Positions 28,468 through 37,487 are shown, numbered from the stretch's first letter. The stretch is DNA of 64,000 bases from Cruoricaptor ignavus (GCF_900141665.1 NZ_FQYI01000004.1:118147-182146), one strand, 5' to 3'. A program made the numbers and translations. The notes: generated by a model not told the origin, from the letters alone.

Positions 28468-28481
28468 CTCAAAATTCTGAT

Positions 28482-29780
28482 TTGAATCTCAGGCCAAGAA
28501 TAGAGTACGAAAGCCCAGAAAATATCAGGCGTTTCCAGGAGGAAAAACTGCGGGAGCTTCTCATTTATCTTAGGAAAAAATCGCCTTACTACCAAAGGCT
28601 TTTCACTGAGCAAAATATTGATATTCAGGAAATTACAACACTGGAAGATTTGCAGAAAATCCCATTTACCACGAAGGATGATCTGCACAATTTCAATGCG
28701 GATTTCTTCTGCATCCCGATGAATGAGGTGGCGGATTTCAGCACAACTTCCGGAACGCTGGGCGATCCTGTAGCCTTTGGTCTTTCGGCAAAGGATTTGG
28801 AGAGGCTGGCGTACAACGAAGCGCTGTCCTTTGCCTGTGCTGGTTTGCAGCAGGGCGATTTGGTGCAGATGATGACCACGATTGACAAGCGATTTATGGC
28901 TGGAATGGCGTATTTCCTGGGGCTGCAGAAGCTGGGTGCCGGGGTTGTTCGTATGGGGCCAGGAATTCCGGAGCTGCAGTGGGATTCCATCCTGAGATTT
29001 CGCCCAAAATGGCTGATTACCGTGCCATCCTTCCTTCTGAAAATGATAGAATATGCGGAAAGCCACGGCATTGATTACCGAAATTCTTCGGTTTACGGTG
29101 CGGTCTGCATCGGCGAAAGTTTGCGAAATCAGGATTTCAGCGATTCTGACTTGGCGGCAAGAATTCGCGAAAAGTGGGACATCCAGCTTTTCTCAACCTA
29201 TGCATCAACGGAAATGGCCACCGCTTTCACCGAATGCGAATTTCAGAACGGCGGGCATCATCATCCCGAACTAATCATCACCGAAATTGTGGATGATGCC
29301 GGGAAACCTGTAGCTGAAGGGCAAAGCGGCGAACTCGTGATTTCCACGCTGGGTGTGGAAGCGGTGCCGCTGCTTCGTTTCAAAACCGGCGACATCGTGC
29401 AGGCCCACACGGAAAAATGCCGCTGCGGAAGAACGACGCTGAGGCTGGGACCGGTGCTCGGACGGAAGCAGCAGATGATAAAATACAAGGGCACCACGCT
29501 GTATCCACCGGCTTTGATGGACATTCTGGCGGGATTTCGCGGTGTGGAAGTTTATCAGATTTGCATTAAAACCAACGAAATTGGTACGGATGAAATCCTT
29601 GTGCAAATCGCAGCACAAGATGCTTCCGAAGAATTGCTTCTGGAAATTCGGGATCATTTCCGCGCGAAACTTCGGGTGACGCCAAAAATCGAAATTTGTG
29701 ACAGCGAAGATTTGAGCAAAAAAGTTTTCAATCCGAAATTCCGTAAGCCGATAAATTTTGTAGATTTGAGAACTAATTAA
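28482..29780 (+). CDS. Phenylacetate-CoA-ligase-like adenylate-forming enzyme of the flexirubin cluster
   Basis: This 432-residue acyl-adenylate-forming enzyme (PaaK-like) probably activates an aryl acid such as 4-coumarate, the tyrosine ammonia-lyase product, for loading as CoA ester or onto an ACP. Visible motifs are LRKKSPYYQRLF at the N-terminus, the phosphate loop FSTTSGTLGDPV near residue 85, STYASTEMATAFTEC, and LLRFKTGDIVQ near residue 305. The only available start in frame is TTG 28482, just downstream of an exact -7 box; no ATG precedes conserved sequence. It is the first gene of the pigment cluster. Substrate assignment rests on context. Confidence 0.85.
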   Translation: MNLRPRIEYESPENIRRFQEEKLRELLIYLRKKSPYYQRLFTEQNIDIQEITTLEDLQKIPFTTKDDLHNFNADFFCIPMNEVADFSTTSGTLGDPVAFGLSAKDLERLAYNEALSFACAGLQQGDLVQMMTTIDKRFMAGMAYFLGLQKLGAGVVRMGPGIPELQWDSILRFRPKWLITVPSFLLKMIEYAESHGIDYRNSSVYGAVCIGESLRNQDFSDSDLAARIREKWDIQLFSTYASTEMATAFTECEFQNGGHHHPELIITEIVDDAGKPVAEGQSGELVISTLGVEAVPLLRFKTGDIVQAHTEKCRCGRTTLRLGPVLGRKQQMIKYKGTTLYPPALMDILAGFRGVEVYQICIKTNEIGTDEILVQIAAQDASEELLLEIRDHFRAKLRVTPKIEICDSEDLSKKVFNPKFRKPINFVDLRTN

Positions 29781-29788
29781 TCTTAATT

Positions 29789-30382
29789 ATGAAAAAGCTT
29801 GTTCTGTTTTTCGCGTTGCTGCTGAGCGTTGCGGTTTTTGGCCAAAAACTAAGATTGGTTTCCGGAAATCTTGATTTTCTGAAGGATGTTCAGGAACTGA
29901 ATGTGGAGTTTGATTTTTCGGAGGTGACTTTCTACAAAGAGAATATCAGCGAAAGCCAATACATCGAAAGGCGCAAAAAGGAGATTTCCCAAAATAAGAA
30001 CGAAGCGGAATTTGAAAGATGGGAAAAAGATTGGCAGCGCACGAAAACCGTGCAGATTCCGGAGAAATTTCTAGCGTCTTTCAACAAATATCAGAAAAAA
30101 ATGAAGGCTGCCACCGGAGTAAATTCGAAATACACACTGAAAGTGAAAACCACCTGGATTTATCCTGGATGGTTTGCCGGCGTGATGAGCCAGCCATCCA
30201 AGGTAAGCACGCTGCATCAGTTTGTAGAAACTGCAAATCCATCAAAAGTTCTAGCGGAAATAGAGTGCCTAAACGCGCTGGGCGATAATTATGTGGGCCT
30301 GCCGAATAACAATGACAGAATTGCGGAAGCCTACGCGAAAACATCCAAAGAACTGGTGCAGTTTATTGCTAAGAAACTTTAA
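29789..30382 (+). CDS. Exported protein of unknown function in the flexirubin cluster
   Basis: I do not recognise a named family. The 197-residue protein has a clear signal peptide (MKKLVLFFALLLSVAVFGQ). The rest is mixed alpha/beta, with a charged segment rich in Glu/Lys/Arg (residues 55-90), a KYTLKVKTTWIYPGWFAGVMSQPSKVS segment that looks like exposed beta strands, and LAEIECLNALGDNYVG near the C-terminus. It lies 8 bp after the CoA-ligase-like gene, so is probably co-transcribed. It could be a periplasmic accessory or pigment-handling protein. It ends 2 bp from the convergent halogenase-like gene. Confidence 0.7.
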   Translation: MKKLVLFFALLLSVAVFGQKLRLVSGNLDFLKDVQELNVEFDFSEVTFYKENISESQYIERRKKEISQNKNEAEFERWEKDWQRTKTVQIPEKFLASFNKYQKKMKAATGVNSKYTLKVKTTWIYPGWFAGVMSQPSKVSTLHQFVETANPSKVLAEIECLNALGDNYVGLPNNNDRIAEAYAKTSKELVQFIAKKL

Positions 30383-30384
30383 TT

Positions 30385-31611
30385 TTATCCAGCGTCAATC
30401 ATCATCGCTAAATTCCGTACGGCATTTTTATGCTTGCGAACGAACGGATTTTCACGGTTCCAAACATAGCCAGCAAGTACGGCGCAGATTTTCCGCTTGA
30501 TGTCCGGGTTTTCCGGCTGATGGAAGAATAATTTCTGCAGATTTCCGGTGTACCATTCCGAAACATAGGTGCGGAAAACATCCACGCCAAACTGGATGTG
30601 CTCGGCGTATTCCTTTTCCCAATCCACCGTTTCGCCTTCCAGCTGGCGCTTTGCAAGCTTCGCTGCAAGCATTCCGGATTCCGTAGCGAAGGCCATTCCG
30701 GAAGAAAAAACAGGGTCGAGAAATTCCGCGGCATTTCCAGTGAGAGCGTAGCCTTCGCCGCAAAGCTGCTTCACAGCGCAGGAATAATTGGTAAGCCTTT
30801 TCGGTTCGAAGAGGAATTCCAAATAGCCGAAACGCTTTGAATAGTAGTCAGATTTTTTAATGGCATTCCGCAACGCTTCCGCAGTATCGCCGCTTTCGGA
30901 AAGTTTGTTGATATAATCGGTAGGGCCTACGATGCCAACGCTTGTATTGCCGTTAGAAAACGGAATTACCCAAAGCCAAACCTGCGTTTCCAGAATATCG
31001 AAAGAAATCTGCGTGCCTTCCACACCTTCTTCCCGCTTGATGTCTTTGATGTGCGTGAAAACTGAAGAGTGCGCATCCAAAACGGAAGGCATTTCCAGGT
31101 TGAGAAGCCGCGGCAAAACACGACCGTAACCGCTGGAATCGATAATGAATTTGGCGCGAATTTGCCGTTCGTTTCCGTCCTTATCACGCAGCGTAGTCAC
31201 GGAATTTGAGCCGTGGAATTCCACATTTTTTACTTCCGTTTCAAACTCGATTTCCACGCCATTTTGCTGCGCGGCTTTTGCCAAAGTATCGTCAAAGTCG
31301 GCCCTGGGAACTTGCCAGGTCCAATCCCAGCCTTCGCCAAATTTATCACCGAAATCGAACACGCAGATTTCCTTTCCGCGGATGAATCTTGCGCCGAATT
31401 TCTTCTCAAAACCCTGCGCATCAAGCAGCGGGAAAAGCCCAGCTTCATCGAAGTGGTCCATCACCCTGGGTATCAAGCTTTCACCGATGACAAAGCGCGG
31501 AAACTTCGCCTTTTCTACAACCTTCACCTTCACGCCGTTGCGCTGCAGCCACGATGAAGCCACGCATCCTGAAGGCCCTGCACCAATCACAAGAACATCC
31601 GTTTCTTCCAT
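30385..31611 (-). CDS. FAD-dependent oxidoreductase of the tryptophan-halogenase-like group
   Basis: This is a 408-residue flavoprotein. The dinucleotide-binding motif VIGAGPSGCVAS is at residues 7-18. The segment KFPRFVIGESLIP and two Trp-rich segments, GWDWTWQVPRADFD and VWLWVIPFSNG (the latter a WxWxIP motif), point to the FADH2-dependent halogenase/hydroxylase group; CAVKQLCGEGYALTGNAAEFLDPVFSSG is the second flavin-contacting segment. In this cluster it would chlorinate or hydroxylate the aryl ring of flexirubin. Monooxygenation or geranylgeranyl-reductase-type reduction cannot be excluded. It is the only minus-strand gene of the left half and is divergent from the ammonia-lyase, with interleaved promoters. 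Confidence 0.8.
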   Translation of the reverse strand: MEETDVLVIGAGPSGCVASSWLQRNGVKVKVVEKAKFPRFVIGESLIPRVMDHFDEAGLFPLLDAQGFEKKFGARFIRGKEICVFDFGDKFGEGWDWTWQVPRADFDDTLAKAAQQNGVEIEFETEVKNVEFHGSNSVTTLRDKDGNERQIRAKFIIDSSGYGRVLPRLLNLEMPSVLDAHSSVFTHIKDIKREEGVEGTQISFDILETQVWLWVIPFSNGNTSVGIVGPTDYINKLSESGDTAEALRNAIKKSDYYSKRFGYLEFLFEPKRLTNYSCAVKQLCGEGYALTGNAAEFLDPVFSSGMAFATESGMLAAKLAKRQLEGETVDWEKEYAEHIQFGVDVFRTYVSEWYTGNLQKLFFHQPENPDIKRKICAVLAGYVWNRENPFVRKHKNAVRNLAMMIDAG

Positions 31612-31644
31612 TGGATTTTAAATTTTTGGTTTGAGCAAAAATTT

Positions 31645-31687
31645 TATATTTGCGCCACAAATGTATTCAAAAACATTTGAGAAACAA
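31645..31687. promoter_or_regulatory. Interleaved divergent promoters of halogenase-like and tyrosine ammonia-lyase genes
   Basis: Plus strand: TATATTTG (31645-31652), an exact -7 match, for the ammonia-lyase. Minus strand: TACATTTG (plus coordinates 31658-31665), an exact match, with TTG at 31685-31687 spaced 19 bp as -33, for the halogenase-like gene. The two -7 boxes are 5 bp apart and fire through each other, so the polymerases should exclude one another. Confidence 0.65.
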
Positions 31688-31712
31688 TGTTTTAGAGTCA
31701 ATAATTTTAAAG

Positions 31713-33239
31713 ATGAAACTCAGCGGAAAACTAAGCCTGCAAGATTTTCTCAGCATCGCCGTTCAGGGTGAAAAACTTGAGATAGATGATGCGATGCTTC
31801 GCCGCGTAGAGCGTAGTTTTGAGTTCCTGAAAAGCTTCTCGGATGATAAGGTAATTTATGGCGTGAACACCGGTTTTGGTCCGATGGCACAATACCGCAT
31901 CGCCGATTTTGAGAAGAAAGAACTGCAGTACAATCTCATCAGAAGTCATTGCGGTGGCATCGGGAAACCGCTGGACGAAGCGGCGGCAAAAGCCGTGATG
32001 CTGGCAAGGCTGAACACCTTGGCGCTCGGGAAATCGGGTGTGCATCCCAGCGTGATTTTGCTGCTTAAAGAATTGATTAACAGAGAGATAACGCCGCTGA
32101 TTTTTGAGCACGGTAGCGTAGGTGCAAGCGGTGATCTGGTGCAGCTTGCTCATCTGGCTTTGGTGCTGATAGGTGAGGGCGAAGTTTTCTACAAAGGTGA
32201 AAGAAAGCCGACGGCAGAAGTATTTGATAATGAAGGGCTTACGCCGATTGAGATTCACATCCGTGAAGGCCTTGGGCTGATGAACGGCACTTCCTGTATG
32301 AGCGGTATCGGAATATTGAATCTTCATTATTCTGAGCGAATTATTGAAATATCGTTAAAGCTTTCTTGTGCGGTTTTAGAGCTGGTAGAATCTTACAGCG
32401 ATTATTTTTCCGAGCAGCTGAACAATTCAAAACTTCACGAAGGTCAGCGGAAAATAGCTGAGAAAATGCGTTCGCATTTGCAAGATAGTAAGCTTGTAAG
32501 AAGAAGGGAAGACCATCTTTACGCTTCTGGAAACAGCGAGGAGATTTTCAGCCAAAAGGTTCAGGAATATTATTCGCTGAGATGTGTGCCGCAGATTTTA
32601 GGCCCAGTTTTAGATACTTTGCATTTTTCGCAAGAAATTCTGGAAAATGAAATAAATTCCGCAAATGATAATCCGATTATCATTCCGGAAGAAGAGCTGG
32701 TTTACCACGGTGGAAATTTCCACGGCGATTATGTGGCTTTGGAAATGGACAAACTGAAACTTGCCATTACACGCGTTTCATTGCTGGCAGAGCGCCAGCT
32801 GAACTACCTGATGAATTCCAAAATCAACGAGATTTTCCCGCCGTTTATGAACCTTGGCAAGCTCGGTTTCAATTTTGGGATGCAGGGCGTGCAGTTTACG
32901 GCGGTTTCTACCACGGCGGAAAACCAGGCGCTTTCCACATCGGTATATGTGCATTCCATCCCGAACAATAATGACAACCAGGATATTGTAAGTATGGGAA
33001 CGAACGCTGCCACGATGTGTGCGACAGTCATCGATAATACTTTCGAAGTGCTTGCAATTCAGGCAGTTACCGTAGCACAGGCTGTAGATTTTTTGAATGC
33101 CCACGGCAAAATTTCATCTGCCACGAAAAATCTTTACGATGAAATCCGAAGCATCGTCCCGAAATTTTCGGATGACCCGGTGCTTTATCCATCCATCGAA
33201 AAACTTAAACAACACCTTAAACACAATATTAAATTATGA
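31713..33239 (+). CDS. tal: Tyrosine ammonia-lyase (aromatic amino acid lyase, MIO enzyme)
   Basis: This 508-residue lyase deaminates tyrosine to 4-coumarate, the aryl starter of flexirubin. The start at ATG 31713 (MKLSGKLSLQDF) is chosen over an upstream TTG inside the promoter. The MIO cofactor forms from ASG in GSVGASGDLVQLAHLAL near residue 140. YGVNTGFGPMAQYRI, REDHLYASGNSEEIF, NSANDNPII and HSIPNNNDNQDIVSMG are conserved. The sequence closely follows what I remember of Flavobacterium johnsoniae TAL. The substrate-selectivity pair is Ser-His (LIRSHCGG), classically associated with histidine lyases, yet context and overall similarity favour tyrosine. Confidence 0.9.
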   Translation: MKLSGKLSLQDFLSIAVQGEKLEIDDAMLRRVERSFEFLKSFSDDKVIYGVNTGFGPMAQYRIADFEKKELQYNLIRSHCGGIGKPLDEAAAKAVMLARLNTLALGKSGVHPSVILLLKELINREITPLIFEHGSVGASGDLVQLAHLALVLIGEGEVFYKGERKPTAEVFDNEGLTPIEIHIREGLGLMNGTSCMSGIGILNLHYSERIIEISLKLSCAVLELVESYSDYFSEQLNNSKLHEGQRKIAEKMRSHLQDSKLVRRREDHLYASGNSEEIFSQKVQEYYSLRCVPQILGPVLDTLHFSQEILENEINSANDNPIIIPEEELVYHGGNFHGDYVALEMDKLKLAITRVSLLAERQLNYLMNSKINEIFPPFMNLGKLGFNFGMQGVQFTAVSTTAENQALSTSVYVHSIPNNNDNQDIVSMGTNAATMCATVIDNTFEVLAIQAVTVAQAVDFLNAHGKISSATKNLYDEIRSIVPKFSDDPVLYPSIEKLKQHLKHNIKL

Positions 33240-34351
33240 AAAAGTTAATCCTGATCTGCACGGTGCTGCTCTCGGTTTTCGCCGTAGCGCAGCGCAGCCT
33301 TGCCCTTGTAAAAATCGGGGATAAGTGGGGCTATATCAACGAAAGGGGCGACCAAGCCATCGAGGCGAAATTTGAAACGGCGAAAAGCTTCTCGCCGGAT
33401 GGCCTTGCTGCTGCACGGAGCGGCAAGCTGTGGGGCTACATCGATACGAAAGGCAGCTGGGCAATTGAGCCGCAGTTTACCAACGCTCATCCGTTTTCCG
33501 ACGGCGTAGCCTTGGTGGAGAAAGACAAGAATTCTTACTACATTAACAGAAAGGGTGAAAGGCTGGAATTTCCGCAGACTGATAAGCTGTTCAGCTTTCA
33601 GGGTGGCACAGCGGTTATTCGGCGCGGAAACAAAGTGGGGCTCATTAACCCGAAAGGCCAGATCGTAGCGGAAGCGAAATACGACGAGATAAAGCCGATG
33701 ATGAACGGCTTTGCAAGGGCGAAGCTTTACAACAGGTGGGGAATTCTGGATGATAAGGGGAAAACCGTGGTAGACTTTGATTATGACGACATTGGAGAAT
33801 ACAGCAACGGCGTAACCTGGGCAAAGCGCGGCGCACAGTTTGGCACCGTGTACAAAGGGAAATTCAATGCGGTAGAAGGCGCGGAAAAAATCTGGGATTT
33901 CGACGGCAGCGATTTTACCTATGCCAAGAGGCTGGGGAAGATTGGCTTCATCGACAAAAAAAGCGATTGGGTAATAGAGGCGAAATACGATAAGGCAAGG
34001 TCTTTCAACGATGGTTTTGCGCCGGTTTACCTCGGTAAAAAGTGGGGCTACATTGATACGAAAGGAAATTGGCTGGTAGAGCCACGCTATGAAGATGCGG
34101 AAATTTTCAGCGAAGGTATGGCGCCTGTGAAAAGCAAAAGCTGGGGCTTTATCGATAGAAGCGGAAAGCTGGCAATTCCGCACGAATACGATATTTCCGT
34201 GAATTTCAACTTCTGGCAAAAAGAGAAAGGCTTCCAAAATGGCCTTGCAAGAGTGAAGCGCGATAAAAGGTGGGGCTTCATAGATAAGCAGGGCAATACT
34301 TTGGGGAAGGTTTGGTATGAAAATGCCGAGAATTTTGTAAGAGTAAAGTAG
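33236..34351 (+). CDS. Exported WG-repeat protein
   Basis: The 371-residue protein has a signal peptide (MKKLILICTVLLSVFAVAQ) followed by tandem WG repeats of about 48 residues. Recurring kernels are KWGYINERGDQAIEAKFE, LWGYIDTKGSWAIEPQF, KVGLINPKGQIVAEAKYD, KWGYIDTKGNWLVEPRYE, SWGFIDRSGKLAIPHEYD and RWGFIDKQGNTLGKVWYE. WG repeats form beta-rich solenoids of unknown ligand. The start overlaps the ammonia-lyase stop (ATGA), indicating translational coupling. Whether it takes part in pigment assembly or merely shares the operon is unknown. Confidence 0.88.
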   Translation: MKKLILICTVLLSVFAVAQRSLALVKIGDKWGYINERGDQAIEAKFETAKSFSPDGLAAARSGKLWGYIDTKGSWAIEPQFTNAHPFSDGVALVEKDKNSYYINRKGERLEFPQTDKLFSFQGGTAVIRRGNKVGLINPKGQIVAEAKYDEIKPMMNGFARAKLYNRWGILDDKGKTVVDFDYDDIGEYSNGVTWAKRGAQFGTVYKGKFNAVEGAEKIWDFDGSDFTYAKRLGKIGFIDKKSDWVIEAKYDKARSFNDGFAPVYLGKKWGYIDTKGNWLVEPRYEDAEIFSEGMAPVKSKSWGFIDRSGKLAIPHEYDISVNFNFWQKEKGFQNGLARVKRDKRWGFIDKQGNTLGKVWYENAENFVRVK

Positions 34352-35083
34352 ATGAAGTGCGCAATTGTAACCGGTGCTTCCCGAGGAATTGGCAGGGCGG
34401 TAAGCCTGAAGCTTGCTGAAGATTTGGGCTACCACATCCTGCTGAATTACACATCCAACGATGCTGCGGCGGAAGAAACTTTGCAGAAAATTCAGGAAAA
34501 CGGTGGTGATGCTACGCTGCTGAAATTCGATGTTTCTAATGCAGAGCAAACGCATAGCGTTCTGGAAAAATGGCAGCAGGAAAACCCTGATGCCGTGGTG
34601 GAAATCATCGTGAATAATGCGGGAATTACGCGGGACGGCCTTTTTATGTGGATGCCGAAGGAAGACTGGCAAAGCGTGCTGGATGTGAGCCTGGGCGGCT
34701 TCTTCAATGTCACGAATTTTTTCATCCAAAAACTTTTGCGGAATAAATTTGGGCGGATTATAAACATCGTCTCGGTTTCCGGTGTGAAAGGTACGCCAGG
34801 CCAGGTGAATTATTCCGCGGCAAAGGCTGCCCTGGTAGGCGCTACGAAAGCTTTAGCACAGGAAGTTGCAAAGCGGAACATCACGGTAAATGCCGTGGCA
34901 CCGGGCTTCATAAAAACGGATATGACGCAGGATTTCGATGAAAATGAAATGAAGGCGATGATCCCTGCCCACCGCTTCGGCGAAGCGGAAGAAGTGGCGG
35001 ATTTAGTTTCGTTTCTCGCTTCCAAAAAGGCGTCGTATATTACGGGCGAAATTGTGAATATCAACGGCGGCATTTATTCATAA
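34352..35083 (+). CDS. 3-oxoacyl-ACP reductase (FabG-like SDR)
   Basis: This 243-residue short-chain dehydrogenase would reduce the beta-keto group after each elongation of the polyene. It has TGASRGIGRAV at residues 6-16 (NADPH loop), NNAGITRDGLF, the catalytic Ser in IVSVSGVKG and YxxxK in YSAAKAAL. PGFIKTDM and the C-terminal YITGEIVNINGG are also FabG-typical. The ATG follows the WG-repeat stop with no spacer. A cluster-dedicated paralogue of FabG is more likely than the housekeeping enzyme, because it sits between pigment genes. Confidence 0.92.
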   Translation: MKCAIVTGASRGIGRAVSLKLAEDLGYHILLNYTSNDAAAEETLQKIQENGGDATLLKFDVSNAEQTHSVLEKWQQENPDAVVEIIVNNAGITRDGLFMWMPKEDWQSVLDVSLGGFFNVTNFFIQKLLRNKFGRIINIVSVSGVKGTPGQVNYSAAKAALVGATKALAQEVAKRNITVNAVAPGFIKTDMTQDFDENEMKAMIPAHRFGEAEEVADLVSFLASKKASYITGEIVNINGGIYS

Positions 35084-35116
35084 ACAAAAATTATAGGAAA
35101 AAATCTATTTTCTGGG

Positions 35117-36337
35117 ATGGAAAACAGGGTGGTAATCACCGGGATGGGAATTTGGTCTTGCCTTGGCACTTCGCTGGATGCGGTGAAGAATTCGCTGTAT
35201 GAAGGGAAATCCGGAATTCAGTTTCTGCCGGAAAGGAAGGAGTTCGGCTTTCGCTCGGCGCTTTCAGGAGTGGTGCCGAAGGCTGATGTGAAGCCGTTCC
35301 TGAACCGCAGGCAGCGGATAAGCATGGGCGAAGAAAGCGAGTATGCCTACCTTGCAACTTTGCAGGCGCTGGAGCAGGCAGGGATTTCGCAGGAATTTCT
35401 CAGCGAGAACGAAGCGGGAATTCTGTACGGAAACGACAGCGTTTCCAAAGCGGTGGTAGAATCCATTGATTGCGTTCGCGAAAAAAAGGACACCACGCTG
35501 ATTGGTTCCGGCGCGATTTTCAAGTCGATGAATTCCACTGTAACGATGAATCTTTCCACGATTTTTCAGCTGCAGGGCATCAATCTTACCATCAGTGCTG
35601 CTTGTGCAAGTGGCTCACACTCAATAGGTTTGGCGTATCTTTTAATCAAAAACGGCCTGCAGCAAATGGTGATTGCTGGCGGAGCGCAGGAAACCAACCA
35701 ATACGGTATGGCGAGCTTTGATGGCCTGGGCGTTTTTTCCACGAGGGAAGATGAGCCTGCGAAAGCTTCCCGCCCTTTCGATAAGGATAGGGATGGCCTG
35801 GTGCCTTCCGGCGGTGCAGCCACGCTGATTATCGAAAGCCTGGAATCTGCGCAAAAGCGCGGGGCGAAAATTTTGGGCGAAATCATAGGCTACGGATTTT
35901 CTTCAAACGGTGGCCACATTTCCACACCGAATGTGAACGGCCCTGCACTGGCTATGCAGCGCTCTCTAGAGCAGGCGAAAATTTCTGCTGATGAGGTGGA
36001 TTACATCAATGCGCACGCTACTTCCACGCCAATTGGCGACAGCAATGAAGCGAGCGCGATTTTTGAAATCTTTGGTGGTAAAACGCCCGTAAGTTCCACA
36101 AAATCAATGACTGGGCACGAATGCTGGATGGCCGGTGCAAGCGAAATCGTGTACTCAATGCTGATGATGCAGCACGGATTTCTGGCGCCGAATATCAACC
36201 TGGAAAATCCGGACGAAGCTTCGGCAAAAATCAACATCATAAAAGAAGTGCAGAATAAAAAAATTGATGTAATTTTGTCGAACTCTTTCGGTTTTGGCGG
36301 TACGAACTCGTCGATTATCGTGAGGAAATTTAACTGA
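35117..36337 (+). CDS. Beta-ketoacyl-ACP synthase (KAS I/II type) of the flexirubin cluster
   Basis: This 406-residue condensing enzyme has an intact Cys-His-His triad: SAACASGSHSIG (Cys near 165), NAHATSTPIGD and KSMTGHECWMAG. VVITGMGIWSCLG opens the protein and LSNSFGFGGTNSSIIV closes it, as in KAS I. With the ketoreductase upstream and the ACP 5 bp downstream it forms a compact elongation module. It may extend the aryl starter or make the fatty chains of the resorcinol; the sequence alone does not decide. Confidence 0.92.
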   Translation: MENRVVITGMGIWSCLGTSLDAVKNSLYEGKSGIQFLPERKEFGFRSALSGVVPKADVKPFLNRRQRISMGEESEYAYLATLQALEQAGISQEFLSENEAGILYGNDSVSKAVVESIDCVREKKDTTLIGSGAIFKSMNSTVTMNLSTIFQLQGINLTISAACASGSHSIGLAYLLIKNGLQQMVIAGGAQETNQYGMASFDGLGVFSTREDEPAKASRPFDKDRDGLVPSGGAATLIIESLESAQKRGAKILGEIIGYGFSSNGGHISTPNVNGPALAMQRSLEQAKISADEVDYINAHATSTPIGDSNEASAIFEIFGGKTPVSSTKSMTGHECWMAGASEIVYSMLMMQHGFLAPNINLENPDEASAKINIIKEVQNKKIDVILSNSFGFGGTNSSIIVRKFN

Positions 36338-36342
36338 CAATT

Positions 36343-36597
36343 ATGACTGTAGCAGAAATCGCCCAAACTGCCAACGATTTTCTTGTAAGCGAGTTTGAAG
36401 TGGATGCCGATGAAATTTCGGCTGATGCCAACTTCAGCGAAACGCTTGGGCTGGATAGCCTGGATTATATCGACCTGGTAGTAGTCATCGAATCCAATTT
36501 CGGTGTGAAGTTTGGCGAGAAAGATTTCAAGGAAATCACAACTTTTGAAGATTTTTATCAAGCAATAGCGCAGAAAATTCAGCAGAAAAATTCATAA
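36343..36597 (+). CDS. Acyl carrier protein of the left half cluster
   Basis: This 84-residue acidic four-helix carrier has the phosphopantetheine attachment serine in LGLDSLDYIDLVV (near residue 38). It lies directly downstream of the ketosynthase and upstream of the acyltransferase, so it probably carries the growing aryl-polyene or the acyl chain they use. It is distinct from the second ACP at 46.3-46.5 kb and from the housekeeping AcpP, which is not in this window. Confidence 0.93.
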   Translation: MTVAEIAQTANDFLVSEFEVDADEISADANFSETLGLDSLDYIDLVVVIESNFGVKFGEKDFKEITTFEDFYQAIAQKIQQKNS

Positions 36598-36604
36598 ATC
36601 CACT

Positions 36605-37486
36605 ATGAAAAAGTGGGACGGAAAATCGCGCGGCACACTTCTCGGCTACCGTATTTTCGTCTTTTTCCTTAAAAATTTCGGTGTCCGTTCGGCATACGGC
36701 GTGCTGTATTTCGTAGCGGCATACTATTTCCTTTTCCTGAAAGAAAGCAACCGCGCAATTTTTTATTATTTCCATAACCGGTTGGGTTTCACTAAAGTAA
36801 AAGCGAAAATTTCTGTTTATAAAAATTACCTGGTTTTCGGGAAAACGATTATTGATAAAACGGCGATTTCCTCAGGGCAGAGGAATCAGTTTTCGTATGA
36901 ATTTGACGGGATTGAAAATCTGCAGCGGATGATGGCAGGTGGAAAAGGCGGCGTGCTCATCAGCGCACACATCGGGAATTTCGAAATTGCCGAGCGGTTT
37001 TTTTCTGAGATTGATTTCAATTACCAAATCCACATCGTGACTACGGATCAGGAACATTCCCACATCAAGGAATACCTGGAAAGCCTTGCTGACCGGCCGA
37101 AAACCACGAAGTTCATCTACATCAAGGATGATATGTCCCACATTTTTGAAATCAGCGAGGCGCTGTCGAAAAATGGCATCGTGTGTTTTACGGGCGACCG
37201 ATATTTTGAAGGCAGCAAGTTTATGGAAGAAGAATTTCTGGGAAAATCGGCGAAGTTTCCGGCAGGCCCGTTTCAGATTGCATCCCGCCTGAAAGTGCCC
37301 GTAGCGTTCGTTTATGTAATGAAGGAACCGAAGTTGCACTACCATCTTTTCGCGAGAATTGCGAACGCGAAGCACCGGGATTCTCAGGCTTTGCTGAAGG
37401 CCTACACCGAAAATCTTGAGCAGATGCTGGCAAGGTATCCGCTGCAATGGTTTAATTATTTCGATTTCTGGGACGATTTGGAATGA
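36605..37486 (+). CDS. Lysophospholipid/lipid A-type acyltransferase (LpxL/HtrB-like)
   Basis: This 293-residue membrane-associated acyltransferase has the HX4E motif in LISAHIGNFEIAERFF near residue 120, preceded by an N-terminal hydrophobic segment (YGVLYFVAAYYFLFLK). A second block, CFTGDRYFEGSKFMEEEFLGK followed by FPAGPFQIASRLKVPVAFVYVMKEP, is typical of the lauroyl-transferase family. In aryl-polyene and flexirubin clusters such enzymes are thought to transfer an acyl group to or from the pigment. It lies 7 bp after the ACP gene, its presumed acyl donor. Confidence 0.88.
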   Translation: MKKWDGKSRGTLLGYRIFVFFLKNFGVRSAYGVLYFVAAYYFLFLKESNRAIFYYFHNRLGFTKVKAKISVYKNYLVFGKTIIDKTAISSGQRNQFSYEFDGIENLQRMMAGGKGGVLISAHIGNFEIAERFFSEIDFNYQIHIVTTDQEHSHIKEYLESLADRPKTTKFIYIKDDMSHIFEISEALSKNGIVCFTGDRYFEGSKFMEEEFLGKSAKFPAGPFQIASRLKVPVAFVYVMKEPKLHYHLFARIANAKHRDSQALLKAYTENLEQMLARYPLQWFNYFDFWDDLE

Positions 37487-37487
37487 T

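Noticed and set aside
30385..31611. Geranylgeranyl-reductase assignment for the flavoprotein
   Set aside because: The WxWxIP-type segments and pigment context fit the halogenase-like group better, although reduction cannot be fully excluded.
33245..34729. 494-residue minus-strand open frame antisense to the WG-repeat and fabG-like genes
   Set aside because: It is a reverse-complement shadow of tandem repeats; apparent repeats in it come from the WG repeats.
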